The position numbers were made by a program, and so were the translations under genes. A model generated the notes under the pieces. The model did not search any database and was not told where the DNA came from. It worked only from the letters and a program-made list of their open reading frames with translations. From Actinomycetota bacterium (GTDB lineage: Bacteria > Actinomycetota > Actinomycetes > Nanopelagicales > Nanopelagicaceae): DNA of 64,000 bases. The DNA lies in NCBI GenBank assembly GCA_947490845.1, contig CANLHI010000001.1:27234-91233 (forward strand), written 5' to 3'. Positions 19,535 through 29,252 of the stretch are shown here, piece after piece; positions within the stretch are counted from its first letter, which is position 1, and the number at the start of each line of letters is the position of its first letter.

Positions 19535-20455
19535 ATGACAAATTTCGAATCTACAAAGATTGCTGTTATTGGCAGCACAATGATGGATCTAACTGTTTAT
19601 GCAGATATTTTGCCAGCGGCAGGAGAAACAAGATTCGGTGAGAGCTTCACAACTGGATTTGGCGGAAAAGGAGCAAATCAAGCAGTGATGGCCGCTCGTA
19701 CTGGCGCCCGCGTAACAATGATTACCGGAATTGGTAAAGATGGTTTTGGAGATGAAAGCCTGCAGAATTTTAAGGATTCACAGATGGATACATCATCTGT
19801 GCTGCGATTTGATACCCACACAGGCGTTGCACATATTTGGGTTGATGGAGAAGGACAAAATCGCATTTCCATCGTGCCCGGAGCTAACTTTGAACTAACC
19901 CCACAAGATGCAATTGAACAGGTCAGTAAATTAAAAGAAGTGACCGTTCTAATCGCGCAATGCGAGATTCCACAAGAGGTAACTTTGGCAGCCTTTCGCA
20001 CTGCGCAGGAGTTGGGAATTACTACAATTCTAAATCCTGCTCCATATCAGCCACTTAGTGATGACTTACTCGATCTGACGGACTGGTTGATTCCGAATGA
20101 AATTGAATTTGCTGAATTAGATAAATCTCATCGCGAACCAAGTTCGGATGAAGTAATTGCATCACTGCGGACGAAAGGCCGCACAATTGTCACATTAGGC
20201 AGCGAAGGCGCAGCGTTGGTTACCAAAGATGGTCATGTGAAGAGATTTGCTGCAAATAAAGTTTTCGCAACAGATACAACGGGAGCCGGTGATTGCTTTA
20301 TCGGTGCCTTCGCCGCAGCTTTAGCATCCGGTGCGACGGAGGAAAGCGCAGTTCAGTTTGGAATTGATTGTGCGACCAAGAGCGTTATGCGCAAAGGTGC
20401 GCAATCTTCATACCCAACTTTAAATGTAATTAATTTCAGCCTGATTTCAAAATAA
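19535..20455 (+). CDS. rbsK: Ribokinase (PfkB family)
   Basis: TGFGGKGANQAVMAARTGA, DTTGAGDCFIGAFAAAL. Confidence 0.9.
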   Translation: MTNFESTKIAVIGSTMMDLTVYADILPAAGETRFGESFTTGFGGKGANQAVMAARTGARVTMITGIGKDGFGDESLQNFKDSQMDTSSVLRFDTHTGVAHIWVDGEGQNRISIVPGANFELTPQDAIEQVSKLKEVTVLIAQCEIPQEVTLAAFRTAQELGITTILNPAPYQPLSDDLLDLTDWLIPNEIEFAELDKSHREPSSDEVIASLRTKGRTIVTLGSEGAALVTKDGHVKRFAANKVFATDTTGAGDCFIGAFAAALASGATEESAVQFGIDCATKSVMRKGAQSSYPTLNVINFSLISK

Positions 20456-20825
20456 CGCTGCTGTAGGGAACCGCATCGCCTGTGTGAATAATTCCTAAAG
20501 CATGACTTACCTTCACTTTGAAATCCTCGTGCGCGATAATCGTGGTTGGTAGGCCGCCATGATGCTTCTTATATTCAGCAACAGTTACCGCATCGACCTT
20601 TGCTTCGAACTCAGCGGCAAGGAACATTCCAGTTAAATCTAAGTGCGGCAAGATCGCATCCAGAACTTGGCAGACTGTTGGAGTTCCCATTACAAGTGCC
20701 AGATCTATAGTTTCGACGCCCGGATAAGTTGGAAAGGGGCCATCCACAATTGCAATCGTATTTACATGGCGAAAGCGCGCCAAGAGTGAAGCAAGGTCGC
20801 CATTAATAATTCCATTTTTTATCAT
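20436..20825 (-). CDS. rbsD: D-ribose pyranase / RbsD-FucU mutarotase family
   Basis: MIKNGIINGDLASLLARFRHVNTIAIVDGPFPTYPGVETIDLALVMGTPT. Confidence 0.85.
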   Translation of the reverse strand: MIKNGIINGDLASLLARFRHVNTIAIVDGPFPTYPGVETIDLALVMGTPTVCQVLDAILPHLDLTGMFLAAEFEAKVDAVTVAEYKKHHGGLPTTIIAHEDFKVKVSHALGIIHTGDAVPYSSVILKSG

Positions 20826-20876
20826 GAAATAATAATTCCCTAGTAATCGCCTTCGCACAAGCGCTAAACTTGAAAA

Positions 20877-21512
20877 GTGCCCGAACAATTAGCCGATCAA
20901 AAAGCCGCCCTCGCGCGGATTCAAGAGCATCTCGAGAAATCCAGCGAAAGAGTCTTGATCGGAATCATCGGCAAACCTGGCGCAGGAAAATCAACCCTTT
21001 CTAAGTTCTTAATGGCAAAACTATCTAAAGAGTTGGTCACGGTTGTGCCAATGGATGGTTATCACCTGAGCAATAAAGTCCTGAAAGATTTAAAACGGTC
21101 TGATCGAAAAGGCGCACCAGATACCTTTGATGTCGCCGGCTTTGTCTCGCTGGTGAAGCGAATTCGCTCGGAACAAACTCAAAATATCTACTATCCGATA
21201 TTTGATCGTGCAATTGAAGAATCAATCGCCGCCCAAGGTGTGGTTACTTCTGCCACCAAGGTAGTCATTATTGAAGGCAACTATTTACTCCATGATGAGG
21301 GCGGTTGGGAAGTAGTTAATGATCTTTTAGATGAAAGCTGGATGGTTGATGTCGATGATGACAAACGAATCTCAAGGTTGATTTCGCGTCATATCGCCTA
21401 CGGCAAAGATCCCGAAGCCGCTAAAGCCTGGGCTAAAGGAACCGATGAGGTAAATGCAAAACTAATCGAACGCGGGCGCGCCCGTGCCGACTTCGTTGTT
21501 GTTATTGATTAA
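20877..21512 (+). CDS. Uridine kinase-like P-loop kinase (nucleoside/sugar kinase)
   Basis: GIIGKPGAGKSTLSKFL Walker A; VPMDGYHLSN; VIIEGNYLL; apparent GTG start. Confidence 0.8.
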   Translation: MPEQLADQKAALARIQEHLEKSSERVLIGIIGKPGAGKSTLSKFLMAKLSKELVTVVPMDGYHLSNKVLKDLKRSDRKGAPDTFDVAGFVSLVKRIRSEQTQNIYYPIFDRAIEESIAAQGVVTSATKVVIIEGNYLLHDEGGWEVVNDLLDESWMVDVDDDKRISRLISRHIAYGKDPEAAKAWAKGTDEVNAKLIERGRARADFVVVID

Positions 21513-22903
21513 CTACGAAGAGCAACTGCAAGTGAACGGAAATCTTCGACCAAGATGTCGATCTCTCTCTGTCCGTGAGCAAGGCTAATCAACCACTGCT
21601 CATCTAACCCCGGAGGCGTAATAATTCCGCGGTTAAGTGACCAGAGCCAAGATAACTCAGCAACTGCAAAATCTGTTGCTTTGTAATCACGATAGTTGCG
21701 AACTGGCGCGATAGACCAAGTAATACAGCCTTTAACACCAAATCCAACAGTATGTGCTGGAAGTTGGAACTCTTCGATAATTTCAGTAATTCGATCGAGT
21801 GCTTGTTGGTTGAACGCTTCTGCTGCAGCCAAAGTTTCTGCTGTGCAAATTTTATCAACCGCTCTGATACCTGCCATCGCAAGTGGATTACCGTTGAAAG
21901 TACCGAAGTGAGCCATCTTGCCGTTTGATACAAAATCCATGTATTGCTTTTTTCCACCGAATGCAGCGAGTGTAAGTCCGCCGCCGATTGATTTAGCAAG
22001 TGTGATCAAATCTGGTTGAACGCCAAGGCGTTGTGCCGCTCCTTGATGTCCTGCTGTAAGTCCCGTTTTAACTTCATCAAATATAAGGATGATTCCGTAT
22101 TCATCGCAGAGTTCGCGAACACGTTCTAGATAGCCAGCATCAGGTAGAACGATGCCGATATTTTCAAGAACTGGTTCGACAATGAAGCAAGAAATAGTTT
22201 TTGAGTGCTTTTCAAATATACGTTCCAACGCATCCGGGTTGTTATATGGAACAACAAAGACGTTTCCAGCAACTAAATTTGCATCTGCAACTGGAGTTGG
22301 CTCCTCAGCATCGCCAGCTTTTTCTAAAGATGGTTTAGCGGAAACTACGAATGGGTCATAGCTACCGTGGTAGCCGCCTTCGACCTTTACGATGTCACTT
22401 TTTCCACTGGCAGATCGGGCAACACGTACGGCATACATTGTTGATTCGGTGCCTGAGTTGGTAAAACGCACCTGATCAATTCCAAAGCGACGACAAATTC
22501 GCTCTGCTGCATCAGTTGAGATTGGAGAAGGTGTAACGAAGAGCATTCCGGTATCTAGCGCCGCTTTTGTTTCTTCTACAACAACTGGATTGAGGTGGCC
22601 GGCGAGCATTGCGCCGAAGCCCATTGAGAGATCCAGAAGCTGGCGTCCGTCTACATCGGTCATCCAAGCGCCTTTGGCCGAGACAATCGAGATCGGATAT
22701 GGATCCCAGTGTTGGAAACTTGAGGTGACGCCAAGTGGCAGTGACTTCATGGAGCGTACGCTCTCGGCCTGTGAACCCTTGGTGTTGCTAGTAAATAGTT
22801 GCCACTCTGAAGCCAGTAAGGAAGCTACTTTTTCAGGAGATATCGGCGTGGATGTTGCTGGTGTTGATCTAAAACTTTCCGCATGATGCGATTGTGTAAT
22901 CAT
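21509..22903 (-). CDS. Class III (PLP) aminotransferase, glutamate-1-semialdehyde aminomutase-like
   Basis: RFTNSGTESTMYAVRVARSASGK, EGGYHGSYDP, ILIFDEVKTGLT, TLAKSIGGGLTLAAFGG. Confidence 0.85.
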   Translation of the reverse strand: MITQSHHAESFRSTPATSTPISPEKVASLLASEWQLFTSNTKGSQAESVRSMKSLPLGVTSSFQHWDPYPISIVSAKGAWMTDVDGRQLLDLSMGFGAMLAGHLNPVVVEETKAALDTGMLFVTPSPISTDAAERICRRFGIDQVRFTNSGTESTMYAVRVARSASGKSDIVKVEGGYHGSYDPFVVSAKPSLEKAGDAEEPTPVADANLVAGNVFVVPYNNPDALERIFEKHSKTISCFIVEPVLENIGIVLPDAGYLERVRELCDEYGIILIFDEVKTGLTAGHQGAAQRLGVQPDLITLAKSIGGGLTLAAFGGKKQYMDFVSNGKMAHFGTFNGNPLAMAGIRAVDKICTAETLAAAEAFNQQALDRITEIIEEFQLPAHTVGFGVKGCITWSIAPVRNYRDYKATDFAVAELSWLWSLNRGIITPPGLDEQWLISLAHGQREIDILVEDFRSLAVALRS

Positions 22904-23075
22904 TTTAAAGCTGTACGGCAAAGGTTTCTGATTTAGAAACTCGTTTGAGAAGTACTCTCCCCGTCATTTCATTCTTTCGAATGTGGGATAAGTATCTCCG
23001 AAGTCAAAAAAAGTTGCAACCCCACCCCACTTTTATGCGAGAACTTCGGGCGTGTCTCCTAAACTTCCGATTGTT

Positions 23076-24491
23076 ATGGAAAAACCAACAATTATTCTTG
23101 CAACAAGTAATGGCGTAGGGATGGGCCATTTAGCGCGCGCATCCGCGATTGCACTTGCCCTAAAAGAATATGCGAATCCTATTATTGTTTCTATGGCCGG
23201 CGGAATTGCAGAAGTTCCAGAATTTATGGGGATTCGTTGCGAATACATACCAGGCCGTGATCGTTTATGGATGTCGCGCGAAAAATGGGACGCTTACCTG
23301 CGTGACAGATTATTGGCGCTAGTTGATGAAACCGGCGCAAAAGTTTTATCTTTTGATGGAGTAGTTCCATACCCAGGTGTTATCGCCGCAAAATTCGGTA
23401 ATCCGAAACTTTCACTAGTCTGGGTTCGCCGCGGCCTATGGCAGAAAAAACCACAACGCTTTGTACTTGGTCTGCAATCGAAGATGATGGATCACATCGT
23501 TGAACCCGGTGACATTGCGCGCAGCTATGACTTTGGGCCAACGGCTATCCGTGAAGATGCGACGCTAACTTCGCCGGTTTCGCTCTATCAAAAAACTGAC
23601 GCCTTCACGCGCGATCAAGCGCGCAAAATTCTGGGGCTAGATCTAAACCGCCCCGCTGTTCTAGTTCAGCTCGGCACAGGCGATAGCGATGTGAACGAGA
23701 AGATGACCGCCGCTCTATCAGGGTTACTTGGGTGGAAAGACTTGCAAGTGATCTTGACCAAGCAACCACTGGATAAAGATGGCAAATCACTGGCACCAGA
23801 TGGCTTGGATATTCGCGTTGTGCGTTACTTCCCCCTAGCCAAAGTGCTGCACGCCTTCGATGCCAGCGTTTGCGCCACCGGCTATAACGGAGTTCACGAG
23901 TTGTTGCCAGCACAAGTGCCAACGGTTTTTGTATCAAATATTCGTGGAACCGATGATCAGGAAGCGCGCGCTAAGTGGTGCCACGATTTTGGATTTGCCC
24001 TGCGCGCTGATCAAGCAGATCTGACAGATGTGAGAGCCAAAGTAAGCCAACTGCAAGATCCTGAAATTCGCGCACGTTTAACAGATAAATGTGGACAATT
24101 GCCCGAGCCAACCGGCGGTGTGGAAATTGCCAAGATTCTTTATGAGCTCGCGATTGCGAAAGAACCGATTAGGCCATCGCGATTTACTTACCTGCATTTA
24201 ACTATTCAAGAACACATTAATCGTGGAATGCGCCATGTTGCATATCTTGGTCTTCGCAGAGCTGGGCTTATTTATCGTGCACTCAATCCGCATATAGTCG
24301 TGCAAGTCACTCGCCAAGAGCCACCGGTTTGGGGCGATCAAAGCACAGCTAAAGATTTACACGCACTAATAAAAGGTGAGCAACGTTTTGAACATTTAAT
24401 TGCTGGAGCGTCTGAAAAATATAAATCTCGTCGTGCGCAAATTGCTGAAGCCGCGTATGGTGAGCATGTAGAGGTGATTAAAAAGAAATGA
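23076..24491 (+). CDS. Glycosyltransferase (GT28/MurG-like C-terminal fold)
   Basis: ILATSNGVGMGHLARASAIALAL and HAFDASVCATGYNGVHELLPAQVPTVFV. Confidence 0.7.
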   Translation: MEKPTIILATSNGVGMGHLARASAIALALKEYANPIIVSMAGGIAEVPEFMGIRCEYIPGRDRLWMSREKWDAYLRDRLLALVDETGAKVLSFDGVVPYPGVIAAKFGNPKLSLVWVRRGLWQKKPQRFVLGLQSKMMDHIVEPGDIARSYDFGPTAIREDATLTSPVSLYQKTDAFTRDQARKILGLDLNRPAVLVQLGTGDSDVNEKMTAALSGLLGWKDLQVILTKQPLDKDGKSLAPDGLDIRVVRYFPLAKVLHAFDASVCATGYNGVHELLPAQVPTVFVSNIRGTDDQEARAKWCHDFGFALRADQADLTDVRAKVSQLQDPEIRARLTDKCGQLPEPTGGVEIAKILYELAIAKEPIRPSRFTYLHLTIQEHINRGMRHVAYLGLRRAGLIYRALNPHIVVQVTRQEPPVWGDQSTAKDLHALIKGEQRFEHLIAGASEKYKSRRAQIAEAAYGEHVEVIKKK

Positions 24492-24817
24492 AAATAAGAA
24501 CTTGGTTTAAGAAGACCCAAATTGGCCGCGTTGTATGGCGTGTGATAATTGGCGCGATTGGCGGGCTAATAACCGTATTTGGCGCGATTGCTTTGGTTGG
24601 TCCCGGCCCTGGAATCTTAATTGTCTTGGCAGGACTCGGAATTTTGGCAACTGAGTTTGCTTGGGCGGCACGCGTAATGGTGCGCACGCGAACCTATGCA
24701 CAAAGAGCTGCCGACCAAGTTGGAATACCTAAGTGGGCGCAGCTCGCTCTGATAGCAGGTGCTGCACTGATGTCGATCGTAATTATTTTGTATTTGTATT
24801 CAACAGGAAAGATTTAA
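24488..24817 (+). CDS. TIGR02611/PGPGW-type small transmembrane protein
   Basis: ALVGPGPGILIVLAGLGILATEFAWA. Confidence 0.75.
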   Translation: MKIRTWFKKTQIGRVVWRVIIGAIGGLITVFGAIALVGPGPGILIVLAGLGILATEFAWAARVMVRTRTYAQRAADQVGIPKWAQLALIAGAALMSIVIILYLYSTGKI

Positions 24818-24844
24818 ATAAGCACTTCGTCTATGCCAGCTGCC

Positions 24845-25642
24845 TTAGAACTGAGAGCGGATATCCCAGAGATCCTTGAATACCGGATTAAATAAAGTGC
24901 TTGCTAAATATTTGACTCCATCAGATCCACCAGTGCCGGCTTTTTGACCAATAGTGCGTTCCACCATTTTCACGTGGCGATAGCGCCATTCCTGTAGGCC
25001 TTCATCGATATCCATCAGCCTTTCGCAGACCATCGCAGATTCTGGATCATTTCGATGCACGGCAAGCAATACTTCAATAACTCGTGGATCTGATTGATAG
25101 TGAGTTGATTTATCGCGCTGCAAAATCTCTGCTGGAATTTTATGTCCGCGCTTACTTAAGTAAGCCAGCGTTGAATCCCAAATCGAATTACGAGATGTAA
25201 TTTCCTTGATCTGCCCTTGCACATCTTTCGGCAAATGCGAAGATATCTTGGAATCACGTCGACCTAGTAGCGCCTCTACCTTTCTAAACTGCGCAGATTG
25301 AAAGCCGCTAGATGATGATAAATATCCACGGAACGCGTTGAATTGCAAAGGTGTCATCGTCTCTAAAATATCAACTTGGGTAACACAGACTTTAAGAATT
25401 GTGCGAATACGACCAAGTAGAGCTAGCGATTTATGGGTATCCCCAGATTCTAAGGACTTACCTGCCGCGTTAAATTCGTGAATTAATTGCTTAAACCAGA
25501 GTTCATAACTTTGGTGGATGATAATAAATAACATTTCATCATGTTCAGGCCCTTCAGATAAGGGCTTTTGAAGATTTAATAGGTCATCAATTGCTAGGTA
25601 AGAGGTGTAGGTGAGAGCTGAATCAAAATCTGATTCACTCAC
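24845..25642 (-). CDS. kynA: Tryptophan 2,3-dioxygenase
   Basis: LTYTSYLAIDDLLNLQKPLSEGPEHDEMLFIIIHQSYELWFKQLIHE and RHVKMVERTIGQKAGTGGSDGVKYL. Confidence 0.95.
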   Translation of the reverse strand: MSESDFDSALTYTSYLAIDDLLNLQKPLSEGPEHDEMLFIIIHQSYELWFKQLIHEFNAAGKSLESGDTHKSLALLGRIRTILKVCVTQVDILETMTPLQFNAFRGYLSSSSGFQSAQFRKVEALLGRRDSKISSHLPKDVQGQIKEITSRNSIWDSTLAYLSKRGHKIPAEILQRDKSTHYQSDPRVIEVLLAVHRNDPESAMVCERLMDIDEGLQEWRYRHVKMVERTIGQKAGTGGSDGVKYLASTLFNPVFKDLWDIRSQF

Positions 25643-26913
25643 GTAACTCTCGAATCAGTTTTCTTAATTTTTTCATATTGACGAGATGAAACCAGATCGC
25701 GAATTCTTGCAAAGCCATCCCAGACTTCAACATAGGAGGTAGGAAGTGGTGCAATTGCCAATCGAATTGAGTTGGGGGTTCGGTAATCTGGAATTACATC
25801 TGCGAATTCGCGAAGTGCTACGCAAATTCGTGCAGCATCCGGATGACCTAGTGAGATATGTCCGCCACGCTCTTGTGGGTTGCGCGAAGTCAATAAAGTG
25901 AATCCCAGATCAGCAAGCCATGCGTCATAGAGCTGAATCATCATCTCGGTGCCAATTGCGGCTTTCTCAGAAATTGCTCCGATTCCAGCTTCTTCGATCA
26001 TGCCAAATGCACTTTTTATACAACGCAATCCAATTAGAGATGGACTGGCGATTTGGAATCCACGAATACCTTCGGCTTTTTCGAAGTTAGGACCCATTGC
26101 AAATTGATCACCTTGAGAGAACCAGCCTTGAATCGGGACTTGAAGTTGCGCCTGTACTTTCTTATTTACATATAACCAGGCAGGAGATCCGGGACCTGAG
26201 TTTCCATATTTATAAGTACAACCAACTGCGATATCTACGCCATTTTTATCGAAATCCATTTCAATGGCTCCCGCGGCATGGCTGGCATCCCACAACATAA
26301 GAGCGCCATGTTTGCGAGTTAAATCCGTTAAAGATTTAATGTCATTGCGCGCACCTGAGCGATATTGAATAACTTCTAAAGTCACCAGTGCAACATCATC
26401 ATTTAAGTAAGGAGTGAGAATCTCTGGAGTAATTCTTTCATTTTCGGCAGAGCCATGAGTTTCGTTATCGATAATTACCAGGTTAAGACCATGTTGTTTC
26501 GCGAGGCCTTCGAGAATGTAGCGATCTGTTGGAAAATTTGCTGCATCGGTAATTATTGTCTTGCGTCCCGGCCGAGCATTTATCGCGGCAAGTGCTAGTT
26601 GGTAGAAATTAACCGATGTTGTGTCACACGCTAGAACTTGTCCAGCAGCAGCTCCAAGTGTTGCGCGACCAATTAGATCTCCAGTTGGCTGAGCTTCATC
26701 GACCCAGTGGCCCCATCCAGTTACTACTTCTGGGCCCCACTCATTTTTCATAAAAGAATTAACGGCATCAATTGTCGAAAGCGGAAGTCGACCTAGTGAA
26801 TTTCCATCTAGATAACAGATATTTGGATCACTAATCACAAATTGTGAGCGAAAACGTGCCAGTGGATCACGAGAATCTAGGTCTAGTGCGAATTGTCGGT
26901 CAGTGGCTTTCAT
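25639..26913 (-). CDS. kynU: Kynureninase
   Basis: YLDGNSLGRLP, LWDASHAAGAIEMDFDKNGVDIAVGCTYKYGNSGPGSPAWLYV, QGWFSQ. Confidence 0.95.
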   Translation of the reverse strand: MKATDRQFALDLDSRDPLARFRSQFVISDPNICYLDGNSLGRLPLSTIDAVNSFMKNEWGPEVVTGWGHWVDEAQPTGDLIGRATLGAAAGQVLACDTTSVNFYQLALAAINARPGRKTIITDAANFPTDRYILEGLAKQHGLNLVIIDNETHGSAENERITPEILTPYLNDDVALVTLEVIQYRSGARNDIKSLTDLTRKHGALMLWDASHAAGAIEMDFDKNGVDIAVGCTYKYGNSGPGSPAWLYVNKKVQAQLQVPIQGWFSQGDQFAMGPNFEKAEGIRGFQIASPSLIGLRCIKSAFGMIEEAGIGAISEKAAIGTEMMIQLYDAWLADLGFTLLTSRNPQERGGHISLGHPDAARICVALREFADVIPDYRTPNSIRLAIAPLPTSYVEVWDGFARIRDLVSSRQYEKIKKTDSRVT

Positions 26914-26937
26914 AGTTGAAAGGTACGCTCTCCCATC

Positions 26938-28707
26938 GTGGCGCGCAATCTTGTAAATATCGAAGAGGTCAGTAAAGCCTTTGATATTAGAGCGCTGCTC
27001 GAAAGAGTTTCTTTAGGTGTTTCTGAGGGCGAACGCATCGGAATAGTTGGTCGCAATGGCTCAGGAAAAAGCACTTTGATGAAAATTATTGCGGCAGTTG
27101 AAAGTCCAGATCAAGGTCGAGTAACAAAATCAAACTCGGTAAAAATTGGTTTACTTTCACAAGTTGATAAAGCAGATCCAAATGCAACTGTCGGTGATGT
27201 TGTGCTTGGCGATAAAGCCAAACACGAGTGGGCTAGCGATGCTGGAATCCGCGAAGTCTTTACTGGTCTATTCGGAGGATTTGATGACCATTTATTTGAG
27301 AGAACTTTTGGAACTTTATCTGGCGGAGAAAAACGTCGCGTCGGATTGGCAAAGTTATTAATCGATGATTTAGATCTGATTCTTCTTGATGAGCCAACTA
27401 ACCATTTAGATGTGGAAGGCGTTGCCTGGCTGGCAAGCCATTTAAATAACCGTAGATCTCTGGCCGTATTGGTGATTACTCACGATCGCTGGTTCTTAGA
27501 TGCTGTTACTGATCGAACCTGGGAAGTCGTTGCCGGCAAAGTGGAAGAGTATGACGGCGGATATTCAGCATTTGTATTGGCAAAAGCAGAACGTGCGCGC
27601 CAAGCCAATGCGATGGATGCCAGACGAAACAATTTAATCCGAAAAGAACTTGCGTGGCTACGAAGAGGTGCGCCAGCACGTACCACCAAACCAAAATTTC
27701 GCGTTGATGCTGCAAATGTTTTAATCGCAGAAGAACCCGCACCGCGTGATCAAGGCGAGCTCTTAAAGTTTGCGCGCAACCGACTTGGAAATACAGTCTA
27801 TGAAGCACATCATCTACAAGTGCGAGCGGGTGATAAAGAGCTGATTGATGATCTTTATTGGAATGTTGGGCCAGGTGACCGCATTGGAATTGTCGGAATC
27901 AATGGCGCCGGTAAAACCACTTTGATGCGTACTTTAGTCGGGGAAATTCAGCCTTTTGCTGGCAAATTAGTTACTGGCGTGACTGTCAAAGCCGCATTTC
28001 TCACACAGCATTTAGATGAATTAAATCCACAGTGGCGAGTTCTTGAGGCAGTTGAAAAAGTTGCAGCGCACATCGAACTCGGAAATGGAAAATCACTTTC
28101 CGCATCTCAACTCTGTGAGCGATTAGGTTTCGATAAAGATTCACAATGGACGCCGGTTGGGGATCTCTCTGGTGGCGAAAAACGCAGATTGCAGTTAACC
28201 CGCCTATTAATGGATTCTCCGAATGTTTTATTGCTAGATGAGCCAACAAATGATTTCGATATCGAAACCCTTACTGAACTTGAAGATCTATTGGATAGCT
28301 ATGGTGGAACTCTGGTTGTGATTTCCCACGATCGCTATTTTCTGGAAAGAGTTTGCGATCGCTTTGTTGGTCTACTGGGAGACAAGGCACTGCGTGATTT
28401 GCCACGTGGTGTGGATCAATATCTTGAGCAAAGGGCCGCTGCAATGCCAGGTGGGGGAGCAGAAGAGAAAAGCAAAACAATTTCATCTGCGGCAGAGCAA
28501 CGCCAATTTAAGAAAGATTTAGCGCGCCTGGAAAGGCAGATCGAGAAAGCAAGGGTGCGGATAACCGAATTGGAGCAGGAGCAGTCGGCAGCCGCTTTTG
28601 ATCCAGCAGAATTATCACGAGTAACAAGAGATCTGGAATCCGCGCGGGTGGAATTTAGCTCTCGCGAGGAAGAATGGCTCGAAGTTACGCTTCTTCTTGA
28701 GCCATAA
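26938..28707 (+). CDS. ABC-F family ATPase (duplicated ATP-binding cassette)
   Basis: Two Walker A (GRNGSGKST, GINGAGKTT) and two LSGGEKRR signatures; no TM segments; C-terminal coiled coil. Confidence 0.9.
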   Translation: MARNLVNIEEVSKAFDIRALLERVSLGVSEGERIGIVGRNGSGKSTLMKIIAAVESPDQGRVTKSNSVKIGLLSQVDKADPNATVGDVVLGDKAKHEWASDAGIREVFTGLFGGFDDHLFERTFGTLSGGEKRRVGLAKLLIDDLDLILLDEPTNHLDVEGVAWLASHLNNRRSLAVLVITHDRWFLDAVTDRTWEVVAGKVEEYDGGYSAFVLAKAERARQANAMDARRNNLIRKELAWLRRGAPARTTKPKFRVDAANVLIAEEPAPRDQGELLKFARNRLGNTVYEAHHLQVRAGDKELIDDLYWNVGPGDRIGIVGINGAGKTTLMRTLVGEIQPFAGKLVTGVTVKAAFLTQHLDELNPQWRVLEAVEKVAAHIELGNGKSLSASQLCERLGFDKDSQWTPVGDLSGGEKRRLQLTRLLMDSPNVLLLDEPTNDFDIETLTELEDLLDSYGGTLVVISHDRYFLERVCDRFVGLLGDKALRDLPRGVDQYLEQRAAAMPGGGAEEKSKTISSAAEQRQFKKDLARLERQIEKARVRITELEQEQSAAAFDPAELSRVTRDLESARVEFSSREEEWLEVTLLLEP

Positions 28708-28721
28708 GATAAAATATTTAC

Positions 28722-29252
28722 ATGAGCAAAATTTCACACGCCGTAGAATCCATTCTCTTCCGAAGCCGCTTTTTATTGGCTCCGCTATACCTTGGTTTAG
28801 TCGGCGCATTGGCGCTTTTGGCTTATCGATTTGTTATTGAGTTTTGGCATTTAGCTGAAAAAACGGCAGATATGTCCGCAAGTGAATTTACCTTGTCACT
28901 GTTAGCGCTCTTGGATCTGACGCTGCTGGCAAACTTAATTTTAATGGTGATCTTTGCTGGATATGAAAACTTTGTTTCCCGAATTGATATTGCAACTGAA
29001 TCTAAAGACCGTCCACACTGGATGGGTACTATCGATTTCAGCGGGCTAAAAATAAAGTTAATCGGTTCATTGGTTGCTATTTCCGTTATTGAACTCCTGA
29101 AAGATTTCATCGAGCTAGCAGGTGAAGCCGAAGTTGGAGAAGGAACTATCTGGCGTATCGCAATCCACCTAACCTTCGTAATTTCTGGTGTCTTATTTGC
29201 ACTGATGGATTGGATTGCAGATAAACGCAAGTTTGACGGCACACATTCTTAG
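28722..29252 (+). CDS. YqhA/UPF0114 family membrane protein
   Basis: ESILFRSRFLLAPLYLGLVGALALL, VISGVLFALMDWIADK. Confidence 0.8.
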   Translation: MSKISHAVESILFRSRFLLAPLYLGLVGALALLAYRFVIEFWHLAEKTADMSASEFTLSLLALLDLTLLANLILMVIFAGYENFVSRIDIATESKDRPHWMGTIDFSGLKIKLIGSLVAISVIELLKDFIELAGEAEVGEGTIWRIAIHLTFVISGVLFALMDWIADKRKFDGTHS

